The notes under the pieces were generated by a model. That model did not search any database. It was not told where the DNA came from and worked only from the letters and a program-made list of their open reading frames with translations. The position numbers and the translations under genes were made by a program. A DNA stretch of 64,000 nt from Bryopsis sp. KO-2023 (taxonomy: Eukaryota; Chlorophyta; Ulvophyceae; Bryopsidales; Bryopsidaceae), in assembly GCA_030272585.1 (NCBI GenBank), contig BSYQ01000009.1:1798001-1862000 (forward strand). The letters are read 5' to 3'. The first letter of the stretch is position 1. Every line of letters begins with the position of its first letter. Below, in pieces: positions 60,523-64,000 of this stretch.

Positions 60523-61686
60523 CCCTGTTGCCTGTCGCTCCATCGCAGCATGCTCACCACAAACTTAGTGAAGATATTTTGGGGGGTCGAGGTTGGGGGA
60601 AAGCATTGTTAATGGAGATGCTGTTTAAATATGTATGTGTGTGGGGAGCTTTGTTTTGAGAGCAGCCTTGTGGTGTGTCGATTTATTATACATCCTTTGC
60701 TTTTTTGGCTGTTTGGTCCAGCCCCTTGACTAGATCTTCCCCCATCCCAACCCACAAATCATCCTGTTGTTTCATTGTCAGCCCAATCTCAGTGGTGTGT
60801 TGAAGAGAGGGGGGGGGGCATGACTTCCTCATCTGAAAAAAAATACACTCGACAAGCAACACCGCGCTTCCCTGGTTTCGAAGCGACAGAAAGACTCGGT
60901 TGAATAAACAGAAGTCGGGAAATAATTGCTAAACTTCGGGCTCTTGGTTTTGGCTGGGCCGCTTGTGGTCCAGCAAAAATCCATGCTGTCGCATCACGTC
61001 ATAGCGATGGCCGAGATGGATCGCATTTCACACCTTCCCGTCCTCCCTGGGCTTTCGTTATTCGTAAAACCTTTCCACCAGCTCGTTTCTCCGTTCCGCA
61101 GTGGGCTGTTGTTCTGTTCGTGAAGGTTGATCAACTCGTCAGGCCTGAACAACACCGCACGCGAGCCGCTGAAAGGTGCTTGGGTCAATCCGTCGCGCGA
61201 GTCCTTCGGTCGAAACGAGGGGTCGCGGAAAAGAATCGTTGAGACTTATCGCCTCAGTCCACGCTTCTGAAATAGAGAGAAAGTTGAAAAGAAAAACAGA
61301 GCTCTTCGTGTGTCCATCATCCGACGATTGTGGACCCCTGCTTTTTTTGCTGACTGTGGGTTCAAACGTTTAGATCTTGTGCTGGGTCGAGTTCGAATCT
61401 CGTGCCAGATACTCTGGCGATGAGCGTTGTTACCGCGTTCGCCAACGCGCTGTTATCCTTGCCCCGTTTATTCGATCTGATTTCGCGCTCTCGGATCGTA
61501 TGTTCGTCGGAAACAGCAAAACGTCATCCCAGTCCCCGCGTCTTTGCCTTTCCGATTGGTTTGCTTTTTCGAGTCGTGTTGTTTGTCGACTCTTCACTTT
61601 GGGGGGACGGAGGGCACTCAAGTGGGCATGAGTGAAGCGGGGGGGACACTCGGAAGTGAAACAGTCATGTTTTCGTCTCGCAGAAA
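60523..61686. other. Intergenic sequence
   Basis: This lies between SF3A3 and the CBM20 gene. A minus-strand frame at 60994-61188 and several plus frames at 61170-61635 have no domain I can defend. The CBM20 promoter is expected just upstream of 61687. A T-loop-like TTCGAAT near 61394 is not part of a tRNA. Confidence 0.4.
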
Positions 61687-63098
61687 ATGTCTTCCAACGT
61701 TATGATGACCCGCTTCGGGAAAGTCCTTCTGCCCAGGAGCCCCTGCAGCATCCGTCCCGTCAGCCTCGTCCGAAAGACGTGCGACTCTCGGAGACGCGTT
61801 GCCCTGCGCGCTGAGAATGAAGATGTCGTCGAGGCAGTAGCCGCGAGCGACGTGGTCAACCAGGAGGCCGCTATCAACGGAAGCACAGCCGAATTGACGC
61901 CCGTCACCTTCAAGGTGTTCCGTCATGTCGAGTTCGGACAGACCGTGAAGGTGGTTGGGGGCGCTGAATCGCTGGGAAGCTGGCAACCCGATGTGGCCGT
62001 TCCTTTGACCTGGATGGAGGGTGATGTCTGGACAGTCGATATGGAGCTCCCATCTGGGTGAGGATCCATCCAAACACTGCACTCTACTTCTTTCCACAGA
62101 AAGGACCCTCCCCTCCCACTACTCCTGACCCAGGAAGTTCCTTTCGTTCTCTGGAAAAACACTCGCACCACTGTTTTGATCTGTGCTGCTGGGGGCCTTG
62201 AGGAATTGGAAAGGTTGCCTTAGAATTTCTGAATCCTTGCCAGGAAACGATAATTGCAGATTGCTTCGTTTGAAGGGCTCATGGAGTCCCTCTTTGAGGT
62301 TCCAGTTTATCCAATTCACAAGTAATCCTATGTCTTGCAGCCAGACCTTGGGTCCGGAATTAAATTCTTATCCAGTTTCCATTATTCGGTGTCTGAAAAA
62401 AGAATTTCATTGTATGTGTGACATGCAGACCCTACGAGTACAAGTACTTGGTGATCGACGGTGATGGCACCCTCTTGGAGTGGTACCCCGGCGAGAACTT
62501 GCTTGCTGACGTAACCACCGATGGGGTTTCCCTGGAAAACCAATGGACTGTTCCCGTCGCTGAGCCACAGCCTGAGGAGGAGGAAGCCCCAGAAGAAACC
62601 CCAATCGTGGGAGAATTGGCCGAGGAGGTCGAAACTCCAGAAATTGAAACCCCAACCACCTCAGAAATCGAGGAAGTGCAGGAGGTGCCAGAAGAGGAGG
62701 TTGAACCTGAGATTGAGGTGGAGGCTGTGGTCGAGGTCGAAGCAGAGGTTGAGGTTGAGGCAGACATGGAGACTGAACCAGAGATCGTGGCCGAGGCTGA
62801 AACTGAGATCGAGGCTGAAATAGTCAGCGAGGCTGTGGCTGCTGAGGAGGAGGAGCAGGTAGAGATGGAAGTCGAGGAAGAAGAAGAAGCACAGGAGGAA
62901 GAAGATTGTATTGAGAATGCTGTTAATGAAGCTGAGCTGGAAACGTCCGCTGCCGTGGAGTCGGTTTTGGACAGCGAGGCCTCGGACATCGCGGAGCCCG
63001 TCGTCGAGGAAGAGGAGGAGAAAGGCCTCCAGTCGCTGTCGAAGGGTTTTGGCTCGCCTTTTTTTAAGAGAGTGAAGAGGAGCAACAAGAAGAACTGA
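61687..63098 (+). CDS. CBM20 starch-binding protein with acidic tail, probably plastid-targeted
   Basis: Two exons, 61687-62057 and 62429-63098, give 346 aa. Residues 1-45 are rich in Ser, Arg and Val with few acidic residues and end at RRVALRAENED, which looks like a plastid transit peptide. A CBM20 domain follows: TFKVFRHVEFGQTVKVVGG, then AESLGSW and the second-exon strand YEYKYLVIDGDGTLLEWYPG, with the conserved tryptophans that stack on glucan chains. The last ~170 residues are mostly Glu, Val and Ala in short repeats (EVEAEVEVEADMETEPE), then a short basic end. No catalytic domain is present, so the protein probably binds starch or glucan and acts as a scaffold or regulator. If the targeting is right, the host stores or handles starch in plastids. 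Confidence 0.85.
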
Positions 63099-64000
63099 AG
63101 GGGGGTAGAAAAAGAAAGACAGATGCATGAAGCTTTGTTGAATTTGACATGAAAAAAAAAACAAAAAAACGTATGAGTTGTATTCGTCGGGACCCAAACG
63201 CGTGTTCCTTCGATCTTAATTTCTGATTGATGGTTTTAGTTTGGTTATATTTCTTTCTTTTTGAAAAAAAAAAGAACAATGAGAAGAGAAGAAGATTACC
63301 AGAGTTGTACAGAATTATAAAAAAAGGGATGAAAAAAAAAGGGGAAAAGGTTGAAAAGAAAGAAAAAGAAGTGTAGAGAGAGAAAAGAATCAGGGTGGGG
63401 TGTTTTTTTTAATTTTATAGGGTTTTTTATTTCTGTTTTTCTACCCTTTTTTTAAACGTCAGGCTTTTTTTTCCCTGATCAATGTTGGGTAAGAATGCAT
63501 ACGGTGCGGCAGAAAAATGGAGTTGGAATTTTTCTTCAAATCCATATCACAATGGCCTTCAGTATCACCCCCCAAGAAAAGAAAAAATTGCACTATGTGA
63601 AGCAGGAAAAAAAAGGCGATGCAAAGTCGGGGGTTAGAAAATGGTGATGATGAATGAGGCATTGGTGTTTGGTGAACAAATCCAATATTGGTGTGCTTTT
63701 GTTTAAAATATATCTTTTGGTTTTGCCTTATTTGTCTGTTGGATGAGTGCCAGAGGAAAATCTTCCCTTTGGAAAATGTGGCAGTCGTTGAAATCAGATT
63801 CTGCTTAGCATCATGGAGGAAAAAACACCACACAAGATTATATCTACATTAAGATTGTGGTCCCTTTCAAATCAAGGCTGCTGCGTGCCATGTATATGGT
63901 ACAGTTTTTGTAAGCATCAAATTTCTTCACCTTTTTACTCCACGAATATTCTGCTTCAATGCAGCCAACTCGTCCAGCCGACAGGCCCGCCCACAGAACA
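63099..64000. other. 3' flanking sequence to window end
   Basis: This is A/T-rich sequence with many short homopolymers. I see no gene, RNA or repeat. The last bases (from 63961) could begin a new exon, but too little is visible. Confidence 0.4.

Noticed and set aside
60994..61188. SH3-like fragment (WWKG) on the minus strand
   Set aside because: The resemblance is to a few residues only, with no start, no splice sites and no neighbouring coding sequence.
61370..61420. tRNA gene suggested by GAGTTCGAATCTC
   Set aside because: Only a T-loop-like hairpin is present. No pairing acceptor stem, D-arm or anticodon arm lies at the right distance upstream.
62432..63088. Ser-rich 218-residue open frame on the minus strand
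   Set aside because: It is antisense to the Glu-rich tail of the CBM20 protein, where GAG/GAA codons read as Ser/Leu on the other strand.

Overview
This is a stretch of eukaryotic nuclear DNA. Most genes are split by short GT-AG introns (about 60-350 bp, some longer) with T-rich, and often C- or G-homopolymer-rich, interiors. Gene content points to a photosynthetic alga: a RecG-type helicase, which in eukaryotes is known from plant organelles; a CBM20 starch-binding protein with a transit-peptide-like N-terminus; and standard eukaryotic genes (SF3A3, a PSMG4-like proteasome chaperone, a UQCC1/CBP3-like complex III chaperone, ARID-ELM2-SANT). I cannot name the species. Exon structures were joined by hand from splice sites, reading phase and family resemblance; no transcript was seen.

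Layout. 1-766: 3' end of an unrecognised gene (+). 1201-8163: a DEDDh exonuclease joined to a complete RecG helicase (+). 8700-9877: a PP2C-like phosphatase with a recognisable front half only (-). 10566-15814: two head-to-head paralogues of a secreted, probably GPI-anchored family (here F1 -, F2 +). 17182-18612: a secreted Ala-rich protein (-). 18907-18981: a relic of the F family. 20494-21987: an MFS transporter (-). 23082-31617: a WD40 protein fused to an ion-transport channel (+), with an 867-bp MITE in one intron. 32944-36389: an ARID-ELM2-SANT chromatin protein (+). 36937-37986: PSMG4-like (-). 38290-44036: a membrane-anchored coiled-coil protein with 13-residue coding repeats (+). 45151-51965: a third F-family gene (F3, -), whose first exon is split by a 4.7-kb element. 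55200-56057: UQCC1/CBP3-like (-). 56179-60522: SF3A3 (+). 61687-63098: CBM20 protein (+).

The most striking structure is the element at 47126-51828. It has perfect 40-bp terminal inverted repeats, an AT dinucleotide on each side that fits a 2-bp target duplication, subterminal arrays built on GTCGGCGAC, and inside it the decayed 3' half of a prolyl aminopeptidase gene. Removing it on paper restores an open F3 exon that aligns with F1 and F2, so the insertion looks recent and the target site is known to the base.

Several neighbours are divergent and may share promoters: UQCC1/SF3A3 (121 bp apart), PSMG4-like/coiled-coil (303 bp), F1/F2 (1.4 kb) and MFS/channel (1.1 kb).
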